A DNA stretch of 64,000 bases from Tetragonia tetragonoides (Eukaryota; Streptophyta; Magnoliopsida; Caryophyllales; Aizoaceae), in NCBI GenBank assembly GCA_038025085.1, contig CM076148.1, forward strand, positions 33,462,501-33,526,500, in the 5' to 3' direction. Numbering within the stretch: position 1 is the stretch's first letter; the number at the start of each line of letters is the position of its first letter. The notes under the pieces were generated by a model, which saw only the letters and a list, made by a program, of their open reading frames with translations, searched no databases and was not told where the DNA came from. The position numbers and the translations under genes are program-made. Below, in pieces: positions 63,810-64,000 of this stretch.

Positions 63810-64000
63810 TTGTGAGCTCTGGTAGCGTAGGTTAACTCTTATCCTGCGCCACCACGAATCGCCATGGTTGTCGGTGGTAAACGAGGGCGTCCAAAGAAGA
63901 ATCAAAACCTTGATCCAAATACAGGGAAGGATGGCGAATCTAATGATGGGCACAAGGAGATGGATGGTGATGGGGGTACGAAGGCGGTTGCGCAGCCAAC
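63810..64000 (+). mobile_element. 5' end of another LINE, cut by the window edge
   Basis: The start at 63864 reads MVVGGKRGRPKKNQNLDPN, followed by an Asp/Gly-rich stretch with no stop to the window end. The GRPKKNQ AT-hook-like start matches the ORF1 start of the LINE at 5683-10310 (SRGRPRKNQ). It is preceded by a short leader with TGTGAGCTCTGG and GCGCCACCACG, unlike the AT-rich neighbourhood. Confidence 0.65.

Overview
The window is nuclear DNA of a flowering plant, most likely a eudicot. It shows GT-AG introns, an ARG1-type DnaJ gene, a GIS/ZFP-type zinc-finger gene, a degraded block of chloroplast DNA, and dense plant transposons of almost every order. A Caryophyllales/Amaranthaceae source (spinach-like) is only a guess, prompted mainly by the full length (about 1,361 codons) of the chloroplast rpoC2 copy; it should not be relied on.

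Layout. 1-5682 is the 5' half of a Ty1-copia (Sire-type) element on the minus strand, abutting and probably inserted into an older minus-strand LINE (5683 to about 10310). 10380-11333 holds AATTCC-rich repeats and a small Cassandra-like TRIM element with a 5S rRNA-derived segment. About 11900-19340 is a chloroplast insertion (NUPT) carrying rps2, rpoC2 and part of rpoC1, all collinear and all broken. 20320-21012 encodes a probable secreted precursor with three exact 60-residue repeats. 23460-25777 holds a microsatellite, a hAT-like MITE and a non-autonomous MULE. 25788-29797 is a truncated MULE flanked by two copies of the ARG1 promoter/first-exon region. 30259-39542 is the complete 11-exon ARG1/DnaJ15 gene with TE-filled introns. 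40474-46769 is a full-length LINE with poly(A) and 12-bp target-site duplications. 46782-62430 is gene-poor, with SINEs, hAT, Stowaway and Tourist elements, a long-TIR element, and a CACTA transposon nested in a Tourist MITE. 62440-63243 (minus) is a single-exon C2H2 zinc-finger gene. The right edge opens into the 5' end of another LINE.

Only three loci look like host genes: the repeat-peptide precursor, ARG1 and the C2H2 factor. They do not form a pathway. Most of the window records nested insertions, many with readable target-site duplications. The two least ordinary observations are the duplicated ARG1 promoter/first exon, which keeps its splice donor, and the repeat peptide gene, whose motif mixes features of two known peptide families and whose fourth repeat is cut off by a stop codon.
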